DNA of 22,421 nucleotides. It comes from CAXSEF01 sp964236585 (GTDB taxonomy: Bacteria; Pseudomonadota; Alphaproteobacteria; Acetobacterales; Acetobacteraceae). The notes beneath the pieces were generated by a model that was not told where the DNA came from, did no database searches, and worked only from the letters and a program-made list of their open reading frames with translations. Position 1 is the stretch's first letter. The number at the start of each line of letters is the position of its first letter. The stretch is from the NCBI GenBank assembly GCA_964236585.1, contig CAXSFE010000057.1, positions 1-22,421 on the forward strand. The letters are read 5' to 3'. Positions 14,029-22,031 of this stretch are shown here, piece after piece. The position numbers and the translations under genes were made by a program.

Positions 14029-14336
14029 CCCCGCCCGCCCTGCTGCTCACCTCGGCCCTGCGCTGCTACCAGTGGACGATCCGCCCGCTGATCCCGGGCA
14101 GCTGCCGCTTCGAGCCCGGCTGCAGCGACTACGCCGTGCAGGCGGTGCGCGAGCACGGCGCCGGCCGCGGCAGCCTGCTCGCGGCGTGGCGGGTGCTGCG
14201 CTGCAACCCGTTCTGCGACGGCGGCTACGATCCGGTGCCGCCCTGCCGCTGCGGGGACGCCGGGCCGGGCCGGGCCACCTCGCCCCCACCGCCGGCCGTG
14301 CCCACCCCAGTTTCGCTCCGAAGGAGCCCGGTCTGA
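14025..14336 (+). CDS. yidD: Membrane protein insertion efficiency factor YidD
   Basis: 103 residues from a GTG at 14025, which shares GTGA with the rnpA stop. The YidD signature is complete: RCYQWTIRPLIPGSCRFEPGCSDYAVQAVREHGAGRGSLLAAWRVLRCNPFCDGGYDPVP, with its conserved cysteines. The N-terminal amphipathic helix is expected to lie on the inner membrane. YidD aids YidC-dependent insertion. The last 25 or so residues are a Pro/Arg-rich extension beyond the usual 70-85 residue length. The stop overlaps the yidC ATG by one base (TGATG). Confidence 0.95.
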   Translation: MTPPALLLTSALRCYQWTIRPLIPGSCRFEPGCSDYAVQAVREHGAGRGSLLAAWRVLRCNPFCDGGYDPVPPCRCGDAGPGRATSPPPPAVPTPVSLRRSPV

Positions 14337-16111
14337 TGGACCAGAACCGCCTGATCCTGGCGATCGCGATCTCCCTCGCGATCCTGCTCGGCTTCCAGTA
14401 CCTGCTGCCGCACGCCAACGTCGCCGAGCAGCAGCACGCCGCCCAGCTCGCCACCAAGGACACACCGTCCGGCGACAGCCCGCGCCCCACCACCGATCCC
14501 TCGGACCCCGGCAACCAGCCCGTCACCGTGGCGCAGCCGGACACCGGGCCGCGCCTCGCGATCGATGCCACCCGCGTCCAGGGCAGCCTGAACCTGCGCG
14601 GCGCCCGCCTCGACGAGCTGGTCCTGCGCGACTACCACGACACCGTCTCCAAGGACTCGCCGCTGGTGCAGCTCCTGGAGCCGCGTGCCGACCCGCAGCC
14701 CTCCTACGTGCAGTTCGGCTGGACCGCGCCCGCCTCCGCGCCGGGCACCGCAACCCCGGCCCTGCCCGACCCCGACACCACGCTGTGGACCTCCTCGGGC
14801 GGCGACCTGACCCCTGCCCACCCGGTCACGCTCACCTGGGACAACGGCGCCGGCCTGACCTTCACCGTCGGCCTCGCGGTCGACGCGGACTACATGTTCA
14901 CCATCACCCAGGGCGTGCACAACGCGACCGGGGCGCCCGTCGCCCTGTTCCCCTGGTCGCGCATCCGCCGCGACTACACGCCCCAGACCGCCGGCTACTA
15001 CATCCTGCACGAGGGCTTCGTCGGCGTCCTCGGCGAGCGCCTGCACGAGCTGAAATACGACGCCTCCAAGAAGGCCGCCGTCGGCAAGCCGGGCGGCGTG
15101 GCGTTCAACGAGGCCACGACGGGCGGCTGGGCCGGCATCACCGACAAGTACTGGCTGACCGCCCTGGTCCCCGACCAGAAGGCGCAGACCTCCGCCTCCT
15201 ACCGCCACCTGCTCGACGGGGGCCACGACCGCTACCAGGTCGACTTCGTCACCTCCGACCCGGTCATCGCCGCCGCAGGTGCCGACTCGACCTACGCGTC
15301 CCACCTGTTCGCCGGCGCCAAGGTCGTCAGCCTGCTCGACCGCTACGAGACGCTCTACGGCATCCCGAGCTTCGACAAGGCGGTGGATTTCGGCTGGTTC
15401 TACTTCCTGACCAAGCCGATCTTCTACGCGCTCGACTGGCTCAACCACGTGCTCGGCAACTTCGGCCTGGCGATCATGGCGTTCACCATCGGCGTCAAGG
15501 CGCTGTTCTTCCCGCTCGCCTCCTACTCGTACCGCTCGATGAGCAAGATGAAGCTGCTCGCCCCCAAGGTCGCCGCCCTGCGCGAGCGCTACAAGGACGA
15601 TCCCGCCAAGATCCAGCAGGAGATGATGGCGGTCTACAAGTCGGAGAAGGTCAACCCGGCCAGCGGCTGCCTGCCGATGCTGCTGCAGGTCCCGGTGTTC
15701 TTCTGCCTCTACAAGGACATCTTCGTCACCATCGAGATGCGCCATGCGCCGTTCTTCGGCTGGATCCACGACCTTTCCGCGCTCGACCCCACCAACCTGT
15801 TCAACGCGTTCGGCCTGATCCCGTTCGACCCCACACTGATCGCCCCGGCGCTGCACCTGTCCGCCTGGACGCTCATCATGGGCGCCACGATGTACGCCCA
15901 GCAGCAGCTCAACCCGCCGCCGCCCGACCCGATGCAGGCCAAGCTGTTCCGCTTCATGCCCCTGATCTTCATGTTCATGATGGGGCGCTTCCCCGCGGGC
16001 CTCGTGATCTACTGGAGCTGGAACAACACGCTCACCTGCCTGCAGCAGTGGTTCATCATGCGCCAGACCCGCCTGCGCGGCACCCGCACCGGCCAGGTGG
16101 CCCGCACCTGA
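14336..16111 (+). CDS. yidC: Membrane protein insertase YidC (Oxa1 family)
   Basis: 591 residues from the ATG at 14336, with AAGGAG at 14321-14326. The first helix, residues 5-24 (RLILAIAISLAILLGFQYLL), is followed by a Pro/Thr-rich linker and the large periplasmic P1 domain of Gram-negative YidC, to about residue 355. The five-helix insertase core follows: FGWFYFLTKPIFYALDWLNHVLGNFGLAIMAFTI, the cytoplasmic coiled hairpin MSKMKLLAPKVAALRERYKDDPAKIQQEMMAVYKSEKVNP, then GCLPMLLQVPVFFCLYKDIF and the last helices ending WSWNNTLTCLQQWFIM. It inserts membrane proteins alone or with SecYEG. The stop overlaps the engB start (TGATG). Confidence 0.98.
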   Translation: MDQNRLILAIAISLAILLGFQYLLPHANVAEQQHAAQLATKDTPSGDSPRPTTDPSDPGNQPVTVAQPDTGPRLAIDATRVQGSLNLRGARLDELVLRDYHDTVSKDSPLVQLLEPRADPQPSYVQFGWTAPASAPGTATPALPDPDTTLWTSSGGDLTPAHPVTLTWDNGAGLTFTVGLAVDADYMFTITQGVHNATGAPVALFPWSRIRRDYTPQTAGYYILHEGFVGVLGERLHELKYDASKKAAVGKPGGVAFNEATTGGWAGITDKYWLTALVPDQKAQTSASYRHLLDGGHDRYQVDFVTSDPVIAAAGADSTYASHLFAGAKVVSLLDRYETLYGIPSFDKAVDFGWFYFLTKPIFYALDWLNHVLGNFGLAIMAFTIGVKALFFPLASYSYRSMSKMKLLAPKVAALRERYKDDPAKIQQEMMAVYKSEKVNPASGCLPMLLQVPVFFCLYKDIFVTIEMRHAPFFGWIHDLSALDPTNLFNAFGLIPFDPTLIAPALHLSAWTLIMGATMYAQQQLNPPPPDPMQAKLFRFMPLIFMFMMGRFPAGLVIYWSWNNTLTCLQQWFIMRQTRLRGTRTGQVART

Positions 16112-17079
16112 TGGCGCCCGGCCGCCGCTCCTGGCGCCCTGGCACCACAAGGCCGGGCACGGCGCCGGGCAGGGCTGCGGGCCCGGCGGGAAGGGCCGGC
16201 GCCCGGACGGCCGGGACCACGCCCCGCCGCCCGCCCGAGGACCTCGCGGACGCCACCCCGCAGCAGGCCCCGCCCGCCGAGCCGCACGACGGCGTCCCCT
16301 CGGGGACGCACCCTGCTGCCCTCCCCGCGCCGTTCGCCGGCCTGCCGGAACTGTCCGAGGCCGACGCGGACGACTGGGACGACGTTCCCGACGAGGCCGA
16401 GACGCCGGCCGCCGCCCACGAGCCCCCCCTCGGCCACCAGGGCGGGCCCAGCGACGAGCAGGTCGAGACCGGCCGCGTGCTGTTCGCCGCCCCCTGCCGG
16501 TTCTTCTACGCCGCCCAGCGCTCCGACCAGCTCCCCGAGCCGCGCGGCCCCGAGATCGCCTTCGCCGGCCGCTCCAACGTCGGCAAGTCCAGCCTCATCA
16601 ACGCGCTCGCCAACCACCACGGCCTCGCCCGCGCGTCGAACCAGCCAGGGCGCACCCGGCAGCTCAACTTCTTCGACCTCGGCGAGCGCCTCACCCTCGT
16701 CGACATGCCCGGCTACGGATATGCCCAGGCGGCCAAGGAGGTGAAGCGGGACTGGCAGGGCCTCATGCTCGACTTCCTGCGCGGCCGCCCGACGCTGCAG
16801 CGTGTCGTCCTGCTGCTCGACAGCCGCATCGAGCTGAAGGGTTCCGACGAGGCGGTCATGGAGCTGCTCGACCTGTCCGCCGTCACCTTCCAGATCGTGC
16901 TCACCAAGACCGACGGCACGAAGCCCGCGGCGCTGGCCCGCAAGCTCGCCCAGGTGCAGGGCTACGTGCGCGAGCACGCCGCCGCCCACCCGGACATCAT
17001 CGCGACCAGCAGCACCACCTTCGCCGGCATCCCCGAGCTGCGCGCCACCCTGGCGACGCTGGCGCTGCCGAAGCAGTAG
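16111..17079 (+). CDS. engB: Ribosome biogenesis GTPase EngB/YsxC with long N-terminal extension
   Basis: The GTPase domain is complete: P-loop GRSNVGKSS (153-161), the G2 region QPGRTRQLNFF, DMPG (198-201), TKTD (265-268) and ATSSTTFAG near the end. EngB acts in late assembly of the large subunit. From the ATG at 16111, overlapping the yidC stop, the protein has 322 residues, about 110 more than usual. The extension is Pro/Ala/Arg-rich, then acidic (EADADDWDDVPDEAE, about 83-97). No convincing binding site or other ATG lies nearer the domain, so the long form is the best reading; a later GTG is possible. A palindromic element follows directly. Confidence 0.92.
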   Translation: MAPGRRSWRPGTTRPGTAPGRAAGPAGRAGARTAGTTPRRPPEDLADATPQQAPPAEPHDGVPSGTHPAALPAPFAGLPELSEADADDWDDVPDEAETPAAAHEPPLGHQGGPSDEQVETGRVLFAAPCRFFYAAQRSDQLPEPRGPEIAFAGRSNVGKSSLINALANHHGLARASNQPGRTRQLNFFDLGERLTLVDMPGYGYAQAAKEVKRDWQGLMLDFLRGRPTLQRVVLLLDSRIELKGSDEAVMELLDLSAVTFQIVLTKTDGTKPAALARKLAQVQGYVREHAAAHPDIIATSSTTFAGIPELRATLATLALPKQ

Positions 17080-17243
17080 GCAAGGCCAGGGGCTCTGCCC
17101 CCATGCTTGAAAGCGGGACCCCGCCAAAGGCCAAGCCTTTGGAAACCCCGACGGGGCCGGCGGCACGCCCCTTGCCTTGTGTGTGCCGGTCCAGGGCGGC
17201 TCGCCCTGGCGGGTCCAGGGCAGAGCCCTGGCCTTGCTTCCTG
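17079..17243. repeat. Palindromic element, inverted pair of half-units (copy 9)
   Basis: Left half: GGGGC-TCT-GCCCC at 17089-17101, an insert similar to that of the copy at 1117, then CCAAAGGC-CAA-GCCTTTGG at 17124-17142. The centre contains GGGGCCGGCGG. Right half: CCAGGGCG-GCT-CGCCCTGG at 17191-17209 and CCAGGGC-AGA-GCCCTGG at 17215-17231. It separates engB from argB. Confidence 0.9.
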
Positions 17244-17272
17244 CCCTCGCGCCCCGAAGGAGCCCTCGCCGG

Positions 17273-18175
17273 ATGTCCCTCTCCCCCGAAGCCCTCGCCG
17301 TGGCCGCCGAGCAGGCCGCCGTCCTGGCCCACGCCCTGCCGTTCCTGCGCCGCTACGCCGGCGCCACCATCGTGGTGAAGTACGGCGGCCACGCCATGGG
17401 CGACCACGCGCTGGCCGAGCAGTTCGGCGCCGACATCGCGCTCCTCAAGCTGGTGGGCCTCAACCCGGTCGTGGTGCACGGCGGCGGCCCGCAGATCAAC
17501 GCGATGCTCGCGCGCCTGGCGATCCAGTCCACCTTCGTCGATGGCCTGCGCGTCACCGACGCCGCCATGGTCGAGGTCGTCGAGATGGTCCTCGCCGGCA
17601 CGGTGAACAAGCAGGTCGCCGGCCTCATCAGCCGCGCCGGCGCCATGGCGGTCGGCATCTCCGGCAAGGACGGGGGCCTGATCCGCGCCCGCAAGCTGCA
17701 GCGCACCGTGCGCGACCCGGACAGCCGGATCGAGCGCGTGCTCGACCTCGGCTTCGTCGGCGAGCCGGTGCAGATCGACGTCGGCGTGATCTACGCGCTG
17801 ACCGGCGCCGGCATCATCCCGGTGATCGCGCCCATCGGCATGGGCGACGACGGCCAGACCTACAACATCAACGCCGACACCGTGGCCGGCTTCATCGCCG
17901 GCGCGCTCAAGGCCACGCGCCTGCTGATGCTGACCGACGTGCCGGGCGTGCTCGACGAGAACCGCCAGCCGATCGCGGAGCTGTCCGTCGCCGATGCCAA
18001 CGCGGGCATCGCCAGCGGCATGATCTCGGGCGGCATGATCCCCAAGGTGGAGAACTGCCTGGAGGCGGTGCAGCGCGGCGCACGCGGCGCGGTGATCCTC
18101 GACGGGCGGGTGCCGCACGCCTGCCTGCTGGAGCTGTTCACCGAGGCAGGGCCGGGGACGCTGATCCGGAGCTGA
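17273..18175 (+). CDS. argB: Acetylglutamate kinase
   Basis: ArgB phosphorylates N-acetylglutamate, the second step of arginine synthesis. It has 300 residues from the ATG at 17273, with GAAGGAG about 10 nt upstream. Amino-acid-kinase motifs are present: VVKYGGHAMG (about 31-40), VVVHGGGPQIN (about 64-74), the central INADTVAGFIAGALKATRLLMLTDVPGVL, and GMIPKVENCLEAV. The N-terminal helix before the kinase core (SPEALAVAAEQAAVLAHALPFLRRY) is the feature found in arginine-inhibited, hexameric forms, so feedback inhibition is likely. It lies 193 bp behind engB across a palindromic element and faces the GGDEF gene. Confidence 0.97.
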   Translation: MSLSPEALAVAAEQAAVLAHALPFLRRYAGATIVVKYGGHAMGDHALAEQFGADIALLKLVGLNPVVVHGGGPQINAMLARLAIQSTFVDGLRVTDAAMVEVVEMVLAGTVNKQVAGLISRAGAMAVGISGKDGGLIRARKLQRTVRDPDSRIERVLDLGFVGEPVQIDVGVIYALTGAGIIPVIAPIGMGDDGQTYNINADTVAGFIAGALKATRLLMLTDVPGVLDENRQPIAELSVADANAGIASGMISGGMIPKVENCLEAVQRGARGAVILDGRVPHACLLELFTEAGPGTLIRS

Positions 18176-18179
18176 GAAA

Positions 18180-18310
18180 GAAAGCAGTTCTTTCTTGAAA
18201 GAAAGAACCAAAGAACTTTGCCCCTGGACCCTGTGCCAAACACGCGGCGAAGGCGCCAAACATGCAAGGTCTTTTTGCTTCTTTTTCTTCAGAAAAAGGA
18301 GGCCTTGCTT
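18180..18310. repeat. AT-rich double-hairpin element (copy B), reversed, between convergent genes
   Basis: Hairpin GTTCTTTC-TTGAAA-GAAAGAAC at 18187-18208 and hairpin CTTTTTC-TTCA-GAAAAAG at 18281-18298 flank about 70 bp. Read on the minus strand, this matches the element at 1893-2035 in hairpin order, including an exact 30-bp block (18269-18298). It fills the 141-bp gap between the argB and GGDEF stops, so both copies sit between convergent genes. Confidence 0.78.
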
Positions 18311-18316
18311 TCTGCC

Positions 18317-19639
18317 TCACCCCTCCGCCGGTTCGTGCGACACGAACCACCGTCCGCGCCCCGACGCCTTCGCGTAGCGCAGCGCCCGCTGCGAGCGGCG
18401 CATCAGGCTCTCCACGGTCTCGGCGCTGCCGACCTGCCGACAGGCGATGCCCATCGACACGCCCAGCAGGAGCGAGCCCTCCGACGCCAGCGCCGCGAAC
18501 GTCCCTGGCGCCTCCAGCCGCAGCTTCTCCGCGCGCTCGGCCACCGACAGCTCGTCGGCGTTGTCCAGCCACGCCGCGAACAGGTCGCCGCCCAGGCGCC
18601 CGATCAGGTCCGCCGGGCGGAAGGTGCGGCGCAGCATGTCCGCGGTCGCCAGCAGCGCCGCGTCGCCAAGCTCCTGCCCCCAGCACGCGTTCATGCGCCG
18701 GAAGTGGTCGAGGTCGAGCAGCAGCAGCGTCCCAGGCACCGCCTCGCGGTCCAGCCGGTCGATGCGCCGCGTCATCTCCTGCGCGAACGCCTCGCGGTTG
18801 AACAGCGCGGTCAGCCCGTCGGAGCGCGCCTGCGACGACAGCTCGCCCGCCACCAGCTCCTGGCCGAGCAGCAGCCGCAGGAGCCCGATCGCTGCCTCCG
18901 CCGCGCCGACGTCGGCCTCGTCCCACGCGGCCGCGCCCGGGCTCCGCCACAGCGCCAGCACCGGGTCGCCCGCCTGGCTGCCGGCGCACACGAGCACCCC
19001 GTGGCCGCCGACGTCGAGCAGGCGGCGCCCCGCCGCCCCGGCGCGTGCCGGCATCGACCCGGTCGGCAGCGCCAGAACCGTGCCGCTCAGGCGCAGCACG
19101 AAGCCGAGCGGGTCCAGCAGCGTGGCGCCGGCCGCGCCCATGCGGTCGCACACCAAGTCCAGCGCCAGCTCCAGCGGGCACACCAGCGCCGCCGGGCCGC
19201 GCAGCCCGTCCAGCACCTGCTCGGCCACCGCCGCGCGGTGCAGCGCCACGGAGAACGGCGCGACCTTGCGCGTCACCTCCTGCGCGAAGCCGCGCACCCC
19301 CGCGTGGCACCCCAGCAGGTCGTGCAGCGGCGCCGCCGTCACCAGCAGGCACGCAGCGGACCCGTCCGCGCGACGCATCCACACCTTGCGCCCGCACGAC
19401 GACGCGCCCGGCGCGAACGGGTCGCCCTCCGACGGATCGACCAGCAGCGTGCGCGCCTCGCGGCCGAGCAGCGCGCCCGCCTCGTGGCCGAGCGCGCGCT
19501 CCGGCGCCACGAGGCGCAGCAGCCCCTGCGCGTCGGTCTCGAACACCAGCTCCGCCGCGGTGGCGAGGATCTCGGGCCAGGTGGCGTCGCCCGCGCGCGG
19601 CAGGTCCTGTTCGGCGGCGATGGCAAGGTCCTCGTTCAT
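18317..19639 (-). CDS. PAS- and GGDEF-domain protein with degenerate signature (GGDLF)
   Basis: 440 residues from the ATG at 19639; a TTG one codon earlier has a better-spaced GGGAG. Residues about 20-110 resemble a PAS sensor (WPEILATAAELVFETDAQG). Residues about 135-265 may be a GAF-like domain. The C-terminal GGDEF domain begins DGLTALFNREAFAQEM. Its signature is GGDLF (350-354): the catalytic-site Glu is Leu. The usual ND..GH segment reads NACWGQ, also altered. The first metal Asp (LLLDLDHF, about 309) remains, and an I-site-like RPAD (341-344) is kept at the correct distance. It more likely binds c-di-GMP or GTP than makes c-di-GMP. No membrane helix is evident. Confidence 0.85.
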   Translation of the reverse strand: MNEDLAIAAEQDLPRAGDATWPEILATAAELVFETDAQGLLRLVAPERALGHEAGALLGREARTLLVDPSEGDPFAPGASSCGRKVWMRRADGSAACLLVTAAPLHDLLGCHAGVRGFAQEVTRKVAPFSVALHRAAVAEQVLDGLRGPAALVCPLELALDLVCDRMGAAGATLLDPLGFVLRLSGTVLALPTGSMPARAGAAGRRLLDVGGHGVLVCAGSQAGDPVLALWRSPGAAAWDEADVGAAEAAIGLLRLLLGQELVAGELSSQARSDGLTALFNREAFAQEMTRRIDRLDREAVPGTLLLLDLDHFRRMNACWGQELGDAALLATADMLRRTFRPADLIGRLGGDLFAAWLDNADELSVAERAEKLRLEAPGTFAALASEGSLLLGVSMGIACRQVGSAETVESLMRRSQRALRYAKASGRGRWFVSHEPAEG

Positions 19640-19945
19640 CAATGCTGCGCACTCCCGTTGGCGTGATCCTGCCAGCAGCCGGTGAACAGCCGCTTAACCC
19701 GCGGCGGCGGGCCCGGAACCCTGCCAAAAACGCGGCCGTCGAATCCAACCTTCAGCATGTCCCGACCCCGCCGGCGTGCCCACGCCCTTATGCATGCGGG
19801 TCCGGGAGCGCCTGCCCCCGGCAGGTCCGGGGAGCATCCGGCCCTGAGTCCCGCGCCCCGCTCATCGTTGACAGTGCGGTGCGCTTCGGGCACGGGGCTG
19901 GCGCTTCGGCCGCCACGCTGCGGCGGACCTGCGGGACCACGGTGC
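19640..19945. other. Divergent intergenic region before dapD
   Basis: 306 bp between the GGDEF gene and dapD. A perfect TTGACA lies at 19868-19873, but no convincing -10 follows at 16-18 nt, so a dapD promoter here is only possible. No palindromic element, RNA gene or supported ORF was found, although a plus-strand frame is open upstream of the dapD start. Confidence 0.4.
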
Positions 19946-20773
19946 ATGACCGACGACGACACCTTGCGGCTGCGGATCGAGGCGCTCTGGGACACGCGCG
20001 ACACCCTCTCGCCCGCCACCGGCGGCGAGCCGCGCGAGACGGTGCGCGCGGCGCTCGACGCGCTGGACTCCGGCCGCCTGCGCGTCGCCAGCCCCGGCGA
20101 GTCCGGCTGGACCGTGCACCAGTGGCTCAAGAAGGCGGTGCTGCTGTCCTTCCGCCTCAACGACAACGTCCTCGTCGGCGGCGGCTGGGACAAGGTCCCC
20201 CTCAAGTTCGCCGGCTGGGGCGAGAACCGCTTCCGCGAGGCCGGCTTCCGCGCCGTCCCCGGCGCCGTGGTGCGCCACTCCGCCCATATCGCGCCGGGCG
20301 TCGTGCTGATGCCCTGCTTCGTCAACGTCGGCGCCCACGTCGGCGCCAACACCATGGTCGACACCTGGGCCACCGTCGGCTCCTGCGCCCAGATCGGCGC
20401 GCGCTGCCACATCAGCGGCGGCACCGGCATCGGCGGCGTCCTCGAGCCGCTGCAGGCCGACCCCGTCGTCATCGAGGACGACTGCTTCATCGGCGCCCGC
20501 TCCGAGGTCGCCGAAGGCGTCATCGTCGAGCGCGGCAGCGTCCTGTCCATGGGCGTCTTCCTCGGCGCGTCCACCAAGATCGTCGACCGTGCCACCGGCG
20601 AGGTCACCACCGGCCGCGTCCCCGCCTACTCCGTCGTCGTCCCCGGCACCCTGCCCGGGCGGGCGCTGCCGGACGGCTCGCCCGGCCCCGGCCTCGCCTG
20701 CGCGGTCATCGTCAAGCGCGTCGACGAGCGCACGCGGTCGAAGACGTCGATCAACGAGCTGCTGCGCGAGTGA
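19946..20773 (+). CDS. dapD: Tetrahydrodipicolinate N-succinyltransferase
   Basis: DapD succinylates tetrahydrodipicolinate in the succinylase branch of lysine and meso-diaminopimelate synthesis. It has 275 residues from the ATG at 19946, the family length. The N-terminal domain contains SGWTVHQWLKKAVLLSFRLNDN and WDKVPLKFAGW. The left-handed beta-helix hexapeptide region (about residues 110-225) includes IAPGVVLMPCFVNVGAHVGANTMVDTWATVGSCAQIGARCHISGGTGIGGVLEP and IEDDCFIGARSEVAEGVIVE, the transferase core. The C-terminus ends KTSINELLRE, as in other DapD proteins. It is followed by dapE, which acts two steps later; the two are separated by a palindromic element rather than closely coupled. 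Confidence 0.97.
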   Translation: MTDDDTLRLRIEALWDTRDTLSPATGGEPRETVRAALDALDSGRLRVASPGESGWTVHQWLKKAVLLSFRLNDNVLVGGGWDKVPLKFAGWGENRFREAGFRAVPGAVVRHSAHIAPGVVLMPCFVNVGAHVGANTMVDTWATVGSCAQIGARCHISGGTGIGGVLEPLQADPVVIEDDCFIGARSEVAEGVIVERGSVLSMGVFLGASTKIVDRATGEVTTGRVPAYSVVVPGTLPGRALPDGSPGPGLACAVIVKRVDERTRSKTSINELLRE

Positions 20774-20782
20774 GCAGCAAGC

Positions 20783-20908
20783 CAGCAAGGCTGGGCTCTG
20801 CCCAGACCCGCCAGGGGCGAGCCGCCCCTGGACCGGCACTACTTAAGTGAAGCCATCCAAGGGGCTTCCCTTGGCGGAGTCCAGAGGCAGAGCCTCTGGC
20901 CTTCCTTC
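20783..20908. repeat. Palindromic element, inverted pair of half-units (copy 10)
   Basis: Left half: CTGGGC-TCT-GCCCAG at 20791-20805 and CCAGGGGCG-AGC-CGCCCCTGG at 20811-20831. The centre contains TACTTAAG. Right half: CCAAGGG-GCTT-CCCTTGG at 20857-20874 and CCAGAGGC-AGA-GCCTCTGG at 20881-20899. It occupies the whole dapD-dapE gap and abuts the likely dapE start. Confidence 0.9.
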
Positions 20909-20909
20909 C

Positions 20910-22031
20910 TTGCTGACCCCCGACCCCCTCCCCCTTGCGCAGGCCCTCCTGCGCTGCGCCTCCGTCACCCCCGCGGACGCCGGCGCCCAGGCCGTCCTCG
21001 CCGGCGCCCTCGAGCGCCTCGGCTTCGCCGTCACGCACCTGCCGTTCGGCACCACGCCCAACCTGTTCGCCCGGCGCGGCGAAGCCGGCCCGCACCTCTG
21101 CTTCGCCGGGCACACCGACGTCGTGCCCCCCGGCGAGCGCGGCTGGACCAGCCCGCCGTTCGACGCGACGATCCGCGACGACACCCTGTTCGGCCGCGGC
21201 GCCGTGGACATGAAGGGCGCCATCGCCTGCTTCGTCGCAGCCTGCGAGGGCCACTTCGCGACCGGGCGCGCCGGCTCCGTCAGCCTGCTCGTCACCGGCG
21301 ACGAGGAAGGCCCGGCCACCGACGGCACCACGCGCGTGCTCGACTGGATGGCGGCGCACGGCCACGTCCCCGACCTCTGCCTGGTCGGCGAGCCCACCAA
21401 CCCCCGGGCCCTGGGCGACGCGATCAAGATCGGCCGCCGCGGCAGCCTCGACGCCACGCTCACGGTGCACGGCACCCAGGGCCACGCCGCCTACCCCGAA
21501 CGCGCCGACAACCCGGTGCACCGCCTGCTGCAGGTCCTCGCGGCCCTGACCGCTGCCCCGCTCGACGGTGGCACCGACTGGTTCGCCCCCTCCGGCCTGC
21601 AGGTCGTCGATCTCGACGTCGGCAACCCCGCGTTCAACGTGATCCCCGATCGCGCGCGCGCGCGCCTCAACATCCGCTTCAACGACCGCCACACCGGCGC
21701 CTCCCTGCAGTCCTGGCTGCGCGCGGTCGTGGCGCAGCACGCGCCCCGCGCCTCGCTCGACGTCGCCGTGAACGCCGAGTGCTTCCTCACCACGCCGGGC
21801 CCGCTGGTGGAGCGTCTGTGCGACGCGATCGAGCGCACCCTCGGCCGCCGCCCGGAGCGCGAGACCGCCGGCGGCACCTCGGACGCGCGCTTCGTCGCCC
21901 GGCACTGCCCGGTCGCCGAGTTCGGCCTGGTCGGCGCGTCGATGCACGCGGTCGACGAGCACGTGCCGCTCGCCGACCTGCGCGCCCTGGCCGGCTGCTA
22001 CGCCGCGATCCTGGCGGAGTTCGTGCCGTGA
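20910..22031 (+). CDS. dapE: Succinyl-diaminopimelate desuccinylase
   Basis: A dinuclear zinc M20-family hydrolase that removes succinate from succinyl-diaminopimelate. Metal and catalytic residues are visible: His68 (CFAGHTDVVPPG), Asp100 (GRGAVDMKGA), Glu132-Glu133 (TGDEEGPATDG), then LVGEPT and the C-terminal SMHAVDEHV. Residue numbers count from the TTG at 20910, which aligns the protein with family N-termini (LTPDPLPLAQALLRCASVTP) and gives 373 residues, close to the E. coli 375. A GTG at 20847 is in frame, but its extra 21 residues are translated repeat. Neither start has a clear binding site. The stop overlaps the next GTG (GTGA). Confidence 0.94.
   Translation: MLTPDPLPLAQALLRCASVTPADAGAQAVLAGALERLGFAVTHLPFGTTPNLFARRGEAGPHLCFAGHTDVVPPGERGWTSPPFDATIRDDTLFGRGAVDMKGAIACFVAACEGHFATGRAGSVSLLVTGDEEGPATDGTTRVLDWMAAHGHVPDLCLVGEPTNPRALGDAIKIGRRGSLDATLTVHGTQGHAAYPERADNPVHRLLQVLAALTAAPLDGGTDWFAPSGLQVVDLDVGNPAFNVIPDRARARLNIRFNDRHTGASLQSWLRAVVAQHAPRASLDVAVNAECFLTTPGPLVERLCDAIERTLGRRPERETAGGTSDARFVARHCPVAEFGLVGASMHAVDEHVPLADLRALAGCYAAILAEFVP

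Noticed and set aside
14785..16110. engB frame extended upstream across yidC
   Set aside because: This part is the out-of-frame shadow of yidC; the first credible start is at 16111.
19868..19896. dapD promoter with consensus TTGACA
   Set aside because: No acceptable -10 at the expected distance; left as a remark only.
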